Shown in pieces: positions 39,001 to 45,883 of a stretch of DNA of 64,000 nucleotides. The position numbers were made by a program, and so were the translations under genes. A model generated the notes under the pieces. The model made no database searches. It saw nothing but the letters and a program-made list of their open reading frames with translations, and had not been told where the DNA came from. The DNA comes from Steroidobacter gossypii (GTDB taxonomy: Bacteria > Pseudomonadota > Gammaproteobacteria > Steroidobacterales > Steroidobacteraceae), in contig NZ_JAEVLS010000004.1 in NCBI RefSeq assembly GCF_016801985.1, positions 620,001 to 684,000 on the forward strand, written 5' to 3'. The first letter of the stretch is position 1. Every line of letters begins with the position of its first letter.

Positions 39001-39094
39001 TCATCGCGAGCGCGCAGGCGCCGCCCGTGACTCCGTTGCGAACGATCCATCGGATGGACAATTCGCGCAGCCGTTTCCCGTTGTTATTCACCAT
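36050..39094 (-). CDS. TonB-dependent transducer receptor, circuit B
   Basis: A receptor of about 1014 residues. A signal peptide (VTGGACALAMIGNAFAQ) is followed by an STN domain at about 40-115 (GNLAQSLTALGRQTRTELVF), an acidic linker rich in D, G, S and E, the TonB box LEQITVVGIRKS, a plug (EDIGKLPDQNVAETLSRIPG; SITVRGLGLNKLLLNGKSF) and a barrel ending RRIYLGVAATF. The STN domain marks it as the signal-giving receptor for the FecR/FecI pair upstream. The start is ATG 39094 or GTG 39091: GGGGGA touches the ATG, so the GTG has better spacing. The substrate is unknown. Confidence 0.92.
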   Translation of the reverse strand: MVNNNGKRLRELSIRWIVRNGVTGGACALAMIGNAFAQSSEQTAIEIESGNLAQSLTALGRQTRTELVFDPTVIADRKAPSLRGSMTADQALEYLLSGTGLRHERTSSDVVLVLASAQQSPTRQSVPAAAPAQSDWSHDDGSEDGSDDGQESASANEAVLEQITVVGIRKSIADAIEVKRDATRIMDTISAEDIGKLPDQNVAETLSRIPGVQVTRVEGEGKSITVRGLGLNKLLLNGKSFIGSARNGDPNLADVSPELLAGVDVIKAPSADLVEGWLGAVINLRTKRPLDLDDSVVSGRLQSSYADRAEEWGQKASAFVAHTFADRKFGVLLSGSYSDSSGASDLYQSGGWTQVNNVDVTGDGVNDTFFRPLRLMSWSNTYEDERYSVNASAQWRPIDDLTFTLEGVKSRRETDRVRAVQQVILNNNITNGVIDASGTLVSGDFSGVTLRPLLYGGDSYSENEYLSANANWSRDRWTVNFNASMSEGEGAGLGGDGGNNNSGNDNVLVTRQLAGNNVNVGYNAAGSDVSPNYGIDANFDIFDPSQYEVYSTFDVDYVAENKGHDADFDVEFQLDGFFTSVKFGARTETIEVFGGNPQSTYPSFASHDPTPGSPLLASEVPGLSYTGTRSGLFPGESGSYPRQVLTGTVNFDTIRNALGATPISFDSTGAKATINQVEQTTDAFFAMVRFGTDVFGIPMSGDLGVRQVNVDRESLGYTIVGNQAIRARAGKSFSDTLPNLNLIFDLRDDVRLRFAAAKVVARPDLTSTGVGLSLQPVSMTGSSGNPDLDPFRATQFDTTVEWYFAPASLLAAGVFYKDVSAFTTYSEQIEEHPEAPNNTLTGPAAYTYVIGRPTNGKDGKVQGIELNYQQALSMLPRPFDGFGYAVTYTYADSETPDIDELTGRNNPLNNSSEHSANAVVYYEKGPFSGRVAYNYRSEYMTNGGSIASGGANWADARGQVDASASYRINDNFQVTVEGVNLTRAINSFYRTNPGRLYSSYLDDRRIYLGVAATF

Positions 39095-39165
39095 TCCCCC
39101 TGATACAGCGATGGCCCTGCGGCTCTGATTGCATCGGACCATCGCAGCGACGGCCCGAATATTCC

Positions 39166-39195
39166 TAAAGAACGCGCGCCGGCAAGAAAACCTCC
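39166..39195 (-). promoter_or_regulatory. Circuit B ECF promoter of the receptor
   Basis: On the minus strand GGAGGTTTTC (39195-39186), 11 bases, then CGTTCTTTA (39174-39166). The region before the circuit B sigma gene has GGCGGTTTCC, 11 bases, CGTTCTTAT. Matching boxes and equal spacing before the sigma and receptor genes support one ECF promoter class, different from circuits A and C. Confidence 0.6.
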
Positions 39196-39225
39196 AAAGG
39201 CCACGCGCGCTCATGTGAATATTCT

Positions 39226-40272
39226 TCAGGGCCGCGCCACCAGCGCGAACACCTCCGGGCCGCGATACTCCACTGCGACCGGATGCAGGCTGGTCACCGC
39301 TTCCAGAAACTTGCGCTGACTGTTGGTGCGAAACACGCCCGAGATGCGCAGCTCCGCAAGCTTCGAATCCTCGATGCGAATTGTCTGGGTCGAGTAACGG
39401 TTGAACTCTTCGACCGCCTCGGCGAGCGACGTGTCGTCGAACTCGATCAGACCGTCGCGCCACTTGAGCAGGCGTTGCGCTTCCGGCGCCGCTCGATGCA
39501 CGACTTCCTGGTCGGTTGCGACCAGCGTCTCACCGGGGCTTAGATGAATGCTGGCTTGGGCGGTCTGGGCGGGAGGCGCAGCTGAACCTGCTTGCCAGAC
39601 GTTTTCCACCACGACGCGCCCTTCGACGAGCAACACTTCGACGCGCTCCTTGTCGAGCCGGACATCGAACGCCGTGCCGACCGCCACGATCTGCTTGCCG
39701 CCTGCGACGACAATGAACGGGCGCAATGGATCCTTGGCGACGTTGAAGAACGCCTGGCCGCGCAGCACTTCCACCGTGCGATGACGGCCATCGAAAGCCA
39801 CGTCGAGATCGGTATCGGTGTTGAGGGTGACGGCGGATCCGTCCGGCAGCGTTACATCCAGCTTCTCGCCGCGGCGGGTGGCGTAATCGGCCGCGCCTTT
39901 CTCGTATAAAGAAGCCACCGGCACTTGCCTGAAGAGATTCGGACCGCGATAGGCAATCAGAGCCGCGATGCCGACGAGCGCGAGCGCAATGCCAGCGGCG
40001 ATCGACTTCACGCCGAAAAGGGAACGCTCCGGCTGATAGCGAAGCGCAGCTCGTCGCAAGGCATCGAGATGCTGATCGTCGTGCGCGTCATCGAACACGC
40101 GCATCGCTGCGACGGCGCGCTCATAGGCCGCGGCATTCTCGGCCGCACGATCGCGCCAGGCTTCGAATGCACGACGATCTTCATCGGGCACGACGTCGGC
40201 ATCCATACGCGCTGCCCAGTGCGCGGCCGCTTCGGCGGGTGAAAGGTCTGCAGGGACGGGGCGAGCTCGCAT
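39226..40272 (-). CDS. FecR-like anti-sigma/transducer, circuit B
   Basis: A 348-residue FecR-family protein. The cytoplasmic part has AAAHWAARMDADVVPDEDRR and FEAWRDRAAENAAAYERAV. A transmembrane helix (SIAAGIALALVGIAALIAY) is near residues 90-108. The periplasmic FecR domain carries RGEKLDVTLPDGSAVTLNTD and VLRGQAFFNVAKDPLRPFIV, with the C-terminal STN-like segment IEFDDTSLAEAVEEFNRYS. It should hold the sigma factor inactive until the circuit B receptor binds its substrate. It begins 2 bases after the sigma gene stop. Confidence 0.93.
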   Translation of the reverse strand: MRARPVPADLSPAEAAAHWAARMDADVVPDEDRRAFEAWRDRAAENAAAYERAVAAMRVFDDAHDDQHLDALRRAALRYQPERSLFGVKSIAAGIALALVGIAALIAYRGPNLFRQVPVASLYEKGAADYATRRGEKLDVTLPDGSAVTLNTDTDLDVAFDGRHRTVEVLRGQAFFNVAKDPLRPFIVVAGGKQIVAVGTAFDVRLDKERVEVLLVEGRVVVENVWQAGSAAPPAQTAQASIHLSPGETLVATDQEVVHRAAPEAQRLLKWRDGLIEFDDTSLAEAVEEFNRYSTQTIRIEDSKLAELRISGVFRTNSQRKFLEAVTSLHPVAVEYRGPEVFALVARP

Positions 40273-40274
40273 CG

Positions 40275-40814
40275 TTACTTCCCGTTCAGACGCAAGTCGA
40301 GATGCACAACGGCGCGGGCCATGTGCTTCTCGACGGTGCTCATCGGCATTCCAAGCCGTTTCGCGATATCGCTGTAGCGCATTCCTTCGAGCCGGCGCAA
40401 AAGAAAAATGGTGCGAGTGACTTCCGGCAGCTCCAACACCGCCGCAGTCGCCTTCGCCAGGCTCTGCTTGCCTGCAAGAACTCGCTCGGGCGTGGAATCA
40501 TCCTTGAGACCGGGCTGATCCAGCTCGATGTCTTCGTGCGCGCTCGCCTGCCGCACCTGGCGCTTGCGCAGCCAGTCGTTGAGCACGCTCTGCGCGGTCT
40601 GGAAGACATAACCCGCCACGATCTGCGAGCCGTCGGCCTGCACCTTACGCACCAGGCGCACGAACACGTCCTGCACCAGATCGTCGATCTCGTGCTGTTC
40701 CTTGACCCGCTTGCTGAAGAACCGGCGCAGCGCCGGTCGAAACTGCGTCGACAGCAGGGCGATGTGCTCTGATTCGGCGCCCTCGGTGCGGTGTGCCGGT
40801 TTCGGCGCATCCAT
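40275..40814 (-). CDS. FecI-like ECF sigma factor, circuit B
   Basis: A 179-residue ECF sigma factor. Region 2 appears as QHEIDDLVQDVFVRLVRKV at about 40-58 and region 4 as MRYSDIAKRLGMPMSTVEKH near 147-166. It is first in the sigma-fecR-receptor-flavoenzyme series, all on the minus strand. The promoter 48 bases upstream matches that of its receptor gene, which suggests autoregulation. The start is preceded by AAGGTCGAG. Confidence 0.93.
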   Translation of the reverse strand: MDAPKPAHRTEGAESEHIALLSTQFRPALRRFFSKRVKEQHEIDDLVQDVFVRLVRKVQADGSQIVAGYVFQTAQSVLNDWLRKRQVRQASAHEDIELDQPGLKDDSTPERVLAGKQSLAKATAAVLELPEVTRTIFLLRRLEGMRYSDIAKRLGMPMSTVEKHMARAVVHLDLRLNGK

Positions 40815-40861
40815 CTCGACCTTGATCTCCCACGGCTACCCGGCGCATCGCGCCGTAGTAG

Positions 40862-40891
40862 ATAAGAACGCGCGTGGGACCGGAAACCGCC
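40862..40891 (-). promoter_or_regulatory. Circuit B ECF promoter of the sigma gene
   Basis: On the minus strand GGCGGTTTCC (40891-40882), 11 bases, CGTTCTTAT (40870-40862). It pairs with the receptor promoter at 39166-39195. Predicted start near 40855, giving a leader of about 40 bases. Confidence 0.6.
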
Positions 40892-41070
40892 ACCGCGAAG
40901 CTCGCAGTGTAGAGGACATCCAAGCAAAATGATTGCGCGGCCGGCTGGGGATGCAGGACTTTTTCCCTCACGGCCCGCGATTCAACCGGGCTTGCGCCGA
41001 CCCCGTTGCGCGCCTGCCGTGCGAGCGCCATCCTTGGCTCACGTCAACCGCACAGACCAACCCTCAGCCG

Positions 41071-42198
41071 ATGTTACTCACCGCGACCCAACAAGCCATC
41101 GCCGATTCCGTCCGTGAATTCGCTCAGGAGCGCATTCGCCCCCACGCGCAGCGCTTCGAAGCGGAGCGATGCTATCCGCCGGAATTGTTCCAGGAACTCG
41201 CCGAACTGGGGTTGATGGGAATGACCGCGCCGGAAGCGCAAGGCGGTGCAGGCGCCGATTATGTTTCGTATGCGCTGGCGCTGATGGAAGTCGCCGCTGC
41301 CGATGGCGCCCTGTCCACCATCCTGTCGATTCAGAACAGTCTCATGGTGTCGGCGCTGCTCAAGGATGGCGATGAGCGCCAACAGCAACGTTTCCTGCCC
41401 GAGCTGATCAGCGGTCGCATGATCGGCGCATTCGCCTTGACCGAAAGCGACGCGGGCTCCGACGCCTCCGCGCTACGCACGCGGGCTACCAAGGTGGACG
41501 GCGGCTATGTGCTCAACGGCAGCAAGCAGTTCATCAGCTCGGGCAAGATCGCCGGGCTGGCGCTAGTGTTCGCGATCACCGATCCCGAGGCGGGCAAGAA
41601 AGGCATCTCGGCATTCCTGGTGCCGACCGATCGCAAGGGCTACGTGGTGGACAAGGTCGAGCACAAGCTCGGTCAGCAGGCCTCGGACACCTGCGGACTG
41701 CGCTTCGACGATCTGCACATCGAGAGCGAGTTGCGCCTCGGCGCCGAAGGCCAGGGATATCGAATCGCCCTGTCGAATCTCGAAGCCGGACGCATCGGCA
41801 TCGCCGCGCAGTCGGTGGGCATGGCGCAAGCAGCGCTGCAGATCGCGGTAGCGTATGCGAAGGAACGTCGCTCCATGGGCAAGCTCATCATCGAACATCA
41901 GGCGGTCGGCTTTCGCCTGGCAGATCTCGCCGCCCGACTCGAAGCTGCGCGACAGCTGGTGCTGCACGCCGCAAGCATCAAGGACACCGGTGCGCCCTGC
42001 CTGAAGGAAGCTTCGATGGCCAAGCTGGTTGCATCGGAGACCGCCGAGGCGGTGTGCTCGGGCGCCATTCAGACCCTAGGCGGTTATGGCTATCTGGAAG
42101 AATTCGGCCTGGCCAAGATCTATCGCGACGTGCGCGTGTGCCAGATCTACGAAGGCACCTCCGACATTCAACGCATGGTGATCGCGCGGTCCCTATGA
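41071..42198 (+). CDS. Acyl-CoA dehydrogenase
   Basis: A 375-residue flavoprotein that introduces the alpha-beta double bond of acyl-CoAs. Visible signatures: FALTESDAGSDASALRTRA near 125-143 (FAD/substrate site), KQFISSGKIAGLALVFAI, ERRSMGKLIIEHQAVGFRLA near 270-290 and the C-terminal YEGTSDIQRMVIARSL with the catalytic glutamate. The length is typical of short/branched-chain types. ATG 41071 (MLLTATQQAIADSVREFAQE) is chosen because the homologous region begins there; a longer frame exists upstream. It is followed by enoyl-CoA hydratase and alpha-methylacyl-CoA racemase genes, suggesting branched-chain or sterol side-chain oxidation. Confidence 0.93.
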   Translation: MLLTATQQAIADSVREFAQERIRPHAQRFEAERCYPPELFQELAELGLMGMTAPEAQGGAGADYVSYALALMEVAAADGALSTILSIQNSLMVSALLKDGDERQQQRFLPELISGRMIGAFALTESDAGSDASALRTRATKVDGGYVLNGSKQFISSGKIAGLALVFAITDPEAGKKGISAFLVPTDRKGYVVDKVEHKLGQQASDTCGLRFDDLHIESELRLGAEGQGYRIALSNLEAGRIGIAAQSVGMAQAALQIAVAYAKERRSMGKLIIEHQAVGFRLADLAARLEAARQLVLHAASIKDTGAPCLKEASMAKLVASETAEAVCSGAIQTLGGYGYLEEFGLAKIYRDVRVCQIYEGTSDIQRMVIARSL

Positions 42199-42305
42199 GG
42201 CTGCGAAAGATGAACAATCGCTTCGAACCGGTACACCTTGGCCGTGTACGGTGGTAACGTGCCGTTGGGGGACTTCGGCAACGTCAAATATTAGGAGCGA
42301 CATTC

Positions 42306-43106
42306 GTGCGCACATACAGCACGCTGGCCTTGACCAGAAAAGATCGAATCCTGACCATCACCCTGAACCGCCCCGACGTGCTCAACGCGGTCAATCTGGA
42401 GATGCACGACGAGCTGGCGGATGCATTCAACTTTGCGGCGACCGACGATCAATCCGACATCGTCATCCTGACCGGCGCCGGGCGAGCCTTCTGCGCCGGC
42501 GGCGATATCGAACACCTGGCGCGCAACGCCGCCGCGCCCGAACGATTCGACCACGAAGCACGCATCGCCAAGCGCATCGTGTTCGCCATGCTGGACCTCG
42601 ACAAGCCGCTCATCTGCAAAATGAACGGTCCGGCCATGGGCCTGGGCGCCACGCTCGCCCTGCTTTGCGACGTGATCTATGCCGTCGACGGCGCGAAAAT
42701 CGGCGATCCGCACGTGTGCGTCGGCCTGGTTGCCGGCGATGGCAGCGCGGCGATCTGGGCGCAGCGCATCGGGCTGGGTCGCGCCAAGGAATATTTGATG
42801 ACCGGCGAGCCGATCAGCGCCAAACAGGCCGAGCAGATCGGCCTGGTCAATCACTGCGTGGCGCCGAGTCAGCTGGACGATGCCGTGGTCGGCTTCTGCA
42901 ACCGACTCAAGCACGGCTCCACGAACGCGATTCGCTGGACCAAAGTGCTGCTCAACCTGGAGCTGAAGCGCGTCGCTCACGCGGTGATGGATGCGGGCAT
43001 TGCGTATGAATCCGTGACCGCCCGCTCCGCCGACCATCGCGAGGCCGTCAAGGCCATACAGGAAAAGCGCAGACCGGTGTTCTGCCACGATCCCGCCAAA
43101 GTCTGA
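42306..43106 (+). CDS. Enoyl-CoA hydratase/isomerase family protein
   Basis: A 266-residue crotonase-fold protein starting with GTG (MRTYSTLALTRKDRILTITL), preceded by TAGGAGCG. The oxyanion-hole motifs FCAGGDIEHLAR near 65 and MNGPAMGLGATLALLCDVIY near 105-125 are clear. At the usual catalytic-glutamate region it reads KIGDPHVCVGLVAGDGS, a variant of the crotonase family in which the first glutamate position is not a standard P-E; the reaction could therefore be hydration, isomerisation or hydrolysis. It lies between acyl-CoA dehydrogenase and racemase genes. Confidence 0.87.
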   Translation: MRTYSTLALTRKDRILTITLNRPDVLNAVNLEMHDELADAFNFAATDDQSDIVILTGAGRAFCAGGDIEHLARNAAAPERFDHEARIAKRIVFAMLDLDKPLICKMNGPAMGLGATLALLCDVIYAVDGAKIGDPHVCVGLVAGDGSAAIWAQRIGLGRAKEYLMTGEPISAKQAEQIGLVNHCVAPSQLDDAVVGFCNRLKHGSTNAIRWTKVLLNLELKRVAHAVMDAGIAYESVTARSADHREAVKAIQEKRRPVFCHDPAKV

Positions 43107-43115
43107 AGCCGATCG

Positions 43116-44249
43116 ATGAGTTCGACACCGTCCACGGCTGGCTCCGCAGCCACCGGCCCGCTGCACGGCGTGCGCATCCTGGAGTTCGCGGGCCTGGGCC
43201 CGGCGCCCTTTTGCGGCATGCTGCTTTCGGATCTGGGCGCGCAGGTGCTGCGAATCGCCCGGCCCAACAATCCGATGCAGAGCTTCGACGCCATTCTCGA
43301 TCGCGGGCGCGTCACGTTGACGCTCGACTTGAAACAAAGCCATGGTGTCGAAGTTTGTCGCGCACTGAGCAAGAGCGCCGATGCGCTCATCGAGGGCTTC
43401 CGCCCCGGCGTGATGGAGAAACTCGGCCTCGGGCCGGACCTCCTGCTCGGCGAGAATCCGAAACTGGTGTATGGACGCATGACCGGCTGGGGTCAGCACG
43501 GGCCGAACGCTCATACCGCCGGGCACGATATCAACTACATCGCGCTCTCCGGCGCGCTGCATTCGATCGGCAGCTCCGCGAAGCCGACGCCTCCGCTGAA
43601 TCTAGTCGGCGATTTCGGTGGTGGCGCGTTGTATCTCGCCATGGGCGTGCTCGCGGCTTTGTTGAACGCACGCAGCACTGGCGTCGGTCAGGTGATCGAT
43701 TGCGCCATGACCGACGGCGTGGCATCGCTGATGAGCATGATGTTCGCGATGCGTGGGATGGGACAGTGGCGCGACGAGCGGCATGCGAATCTGCTTGATG
43801 GCGGCGCGCCGTTCTACGACACGTATCGCTGCGCGGACGACAAGTGGATTTGTGTCGGGGCGCTGGAGCGGCCGTTCTTTGCTGTTCTGCTCGAGAAGTT
43901 GGCTATCCCGTCCGGTGAGTATCCGAATCATTGGGATCCGGGTTGCTGGCCCGAGATGCGGGCTCGCTTCGAGCGGATCTTTGCAAGCAAGCCACAGGCT
44001 CACTGGTGCTCGCTGCTCGAAGACACCGATGCCTGCTTTGCTCCCGTTTGCTCGATGAGCGAGGCGATCAGCCACCCTCACAATGTGGCTCGCGGCACCT
44101 TCACTCAACATTCCGGCGTAATCCAACCGGCGCCCGCTCCCCGCTTTTCTCGCACGCCCTCTTCGATTCAGAAGAGCTCGGAGGTGGACGCGCAAACGCT
44201 GCGCGAATGGCGCGTGCCTGACGATCTCATCTCGCGCCTGCTGCCTTGA
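43116..44249 (+). CDS. Alpha-methylacyl-CoA racemase (CaiB/BaiF family)
   Basis: A 377-residue protein that interconverts 2R- and 2S-methylacyl-CoAs so that branched chains can be beta-oxidised. The racemase N-terminal pattern LEFAGLGPAPFCGMLLSDLG is near 23-42. Candidate catalytic residues are the histidine in HTAGHDINYIALSGAL near 130 and the aspartate in VGDFGGGALYLAMG near 160, in the spacing known for bacterial racemases. It differs from CoA-transferases of the family in this region. It begins 9 bases after the hydratase gene. In this lineage it may act in sterol or isoprenoid side-chain degradation (inference). Confidence 0.88.
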   Translation: MSSTPSTAGSAATGPLHGVRILEFAGLGPAPFCGMLLSDLGAQVLRIARPNNPMQSFDAILDRGRVTLTLDLKQSHGVEVCRALSKSADALIEGFRPGVMEKLGLGPDLLLGENPKLVYGRMTGWGQHGPNAHTAGHDINYIALSGALHSIGSSAKPTPPLNLVGDFGGGALYLAMGVLAALLNARSTGVGQVIDCAMTDGVASLMSMMFAMRGMGQWRDERHANLLDGGAPFYDTYRCADDKWICVGALERPFFAVLLEKLAIPSGEYPNHWDPGCWPEMRARFERIFASKPQAHWCSLLEDTDACFAPVCSMSEAISHPHNVARGTFTQHSGVIQPAPAPRFSRTPSSIQKSSEVDAQTLREWRVPDDLISRLLP

Positions 44250-44261
44250 TTGCGACTGCCT

Positions 44262-44281
44262 GCCGGGCCGTCGAGCCCGGC
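44262..44281. terminator. Hairpin between the convergent racemase and phoD genes
   Basis: A perfect 7-bp inverted repeat (44262-44268 and 44275-44281, loop CGTCGA) starts 13 bases after the racemase stop. It is a plausible shared terminator, without a clear U tract. Confidence 0.45.
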
Positions 44282-44286
44282 TGGGC

Positions 44287-44328
44287 TGGCTCGATCCGAC
44301 TGGCTCGACCCGACTGGCTCGACTCAAG
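44287..44328. repeat. 14-bp tandem repeat, about 2.7 copies
   Basis: TGGCTCGATCCGAC, TGGCTCGACCCGAC and a partial TGGCTCGACTCAAG follow directly on each other between the convergent genes. The last unit runs into the final codons of the phoD gene, so copy-number change could alter its C-terminus. Confidence 0.75.
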
Positions 44329-45883
44329 TGGCCCGATGCAGCTGCACCTTGCCACGCTCGACGGCAAAACTCGTGGCGAGCGATGCACGACCGCCGGGGG
44401 CGGAGACCTGATCCATCGTCCACACCTCGGTGCGCCACAGATCGCGACCGACGTCGAATATCTGATAGCCGCGGCGTGCGTCGTACAGCTGACAGTGCGG
44501 GTTTTCGGCCGGAGTGTTCTGCCAGCGTGGGTCGCGCTCGACTCCATCGCCGCCCGAGCTGATCGATGTACAAACAAACTCCGTGGCAGCCGCAGGACCG
44601 TCGAGATCGCCTTCTCGCACCGGAACCACACCGGCATGGTGGCGATGAACGTCGCCAGTGGCGATCACCACGTTCTGCAGATTGCGCTCGCGAATCTCCG
44701 CGACCAGTCGCTGACGAGCCGCCGTATATCCGCTCCATGAATCGACGTTGACCCGACCTGCCGCGCGGCTGGTGGGATACGTCAGAGGCATCACCATCAC
44801 CTGCTGCGCCAGCAGATTCCACCGCGAAGCATGATCGAAGCCCGCCGACAGCCATTGTTCCTGCTGCGAGCCAAGCATGGTGACCGGTCCCGAGTTGGAA
44901 ACGCGGCAGCCTTGCAGCTGCTTGTTCGGCTGCTTCGCACCGCCATTGCGATACTGCCTCGTGTCCAGCACCTGGACACGCAACAGGTCGCCGTAGTCGA
45001 AGCGACGATACATTCGAATCTGCCCGCCGGCGGGGAACTGCGCGCGTCGCACGGGCATGTGCTCGTACCAGGCCTGGAGCGCGGCGGCCCGACGCATCAT
45101 AAATGCTTCGGCAGGGCTTCCATCCTGGTCGCACTCCGCGTACCAGTTGTTGTCGACCTCATGATCGTCGTACGACACCAGAAACGCGGCCGCTGCATGC
45201 GCGAACTGCAGATCGGGATCCTGCTTGTACAGAGCGTAACGACGGCGGTAATCGTCGAGCGAATAGATTTCATCGCCGACGTGTGCGCGCACGCATTGCC
45301 TCTTGGTGCAATCGCGCGGCCCGTGTTCGTAAATGTAGTCGCCGTAATGAAAGATCGCATCGAGCTCTTGCGTCGCGCCGAGATGCCGGTACGCAGTGAA
45401 CAGGCCTTCCTCATAGTGCTGACAGCCGGCCACCCCGATGCGAACACGCTCCGTCGCCACGCCAGCGGCCGGCGCAGTGCGAGCCGTGCCTGGGGGACTC
45501 ATCTCACCGCCCGAACGGAAGCGATACCAATAGCGCCAGGCCGGCTTGAGACCCGTCAGCTCCACGTGCACTGAATGCCCGAGCTCCGGCCGGGCGGATT
45601 CCACGCCAGAGCGGACCACGCGAGAGAACCGCTCGTCTTCGGCGACTTCCCATTCCACCTCTACGACTTTCATCGGCATGCCGCCATGAGGCTCGAGCGG
45701 CGCGGGCGCGAGCCGCGTCCAGATCACGAAGCCATCGGACCAGGGATCTCCCGCTGCGATACCCAGCGAGAATGGATACGCGCCCGGCTGGCTGGCCCAG
45801 GCGCGCCTGCCCGAGAGCAGCGTGAGACTGCTCGCTGCCGCAACTTTCAGGACATCACGACGCGCGATCATGCGATGGGTCAT
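44324..45883 (-). CDS. phoD: PhoD-family alkaline phosphatase/phosphodiesterase
   Basis: A 519-residue exported metallo-phosphatase with a Tat signal (MIARRDVLKVAAASSLTLLS). The metal-site motifs are visible: GVAGCQHYEEG near 150, HYGDYIYEHG near 180, VSYDDHEVDNNWYAE near 235 and IATGDVHRHHAGV near 408. PhoD enzymes hydrolyse phosphate mono- and diesters, using calcium and iron, in the periplasm or outside. Its ATG overlaps the stop of the circuit C receptor (ATGA at 45880-45883), so it is translationally coupled and under the same ECF control. This suggests that circuit C serves organic-phosphate use. Confidence 0.92.
   Translation of the reverse strand: MTHRMIARRDVLKVAAASSLTLLSGRRAWASQPGAYPFSLGIAAGDPWSDGFVIWTRLAPAPLEPHGGMPMKVVEVEWEVAEDERFSRVVRSGVESARPELGHSVHVELTGLKPAWRYWYRFRSGGEMSPPGTARTAPAAGVATERVRIGVAGCQHYEEGLFTAYRHLGATQELDAIFHYGDYIYEHGPRDCTKRQCVRAHVGDEIYSLDDYRRRYALYKQDPDLQFAHAAAAFLVSYDDHEVDNNWYAECDQDGSPAEAFMMRRAAALQAWYEHMPVRRAQFPAGGQIRMYRRFDYGDLLRVQVLDTRQYRNGGAKQPNKQLQGCRVSNSGPVTMLGSQQEQWLSAGFDHASRWNLLAQQVMVMPLTYPTSRAAGRVNVDSWSGYTAARQRLVAEIRERNLQNVVIATGDVHRHHAGVVPVREGDLDGPAAATEFVCTSISSGGDGVERDPRWQNTPAENPHCQLYDARRGYQIFDVGRDLWRTEVWTMDQVSAPGGRASLATSFAVERGKVQLHRAT

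Noticed and set aside
44282-44330. CRISPR-like repeat
   Set aside because: The 14-bp units are directly tandem without spacers.
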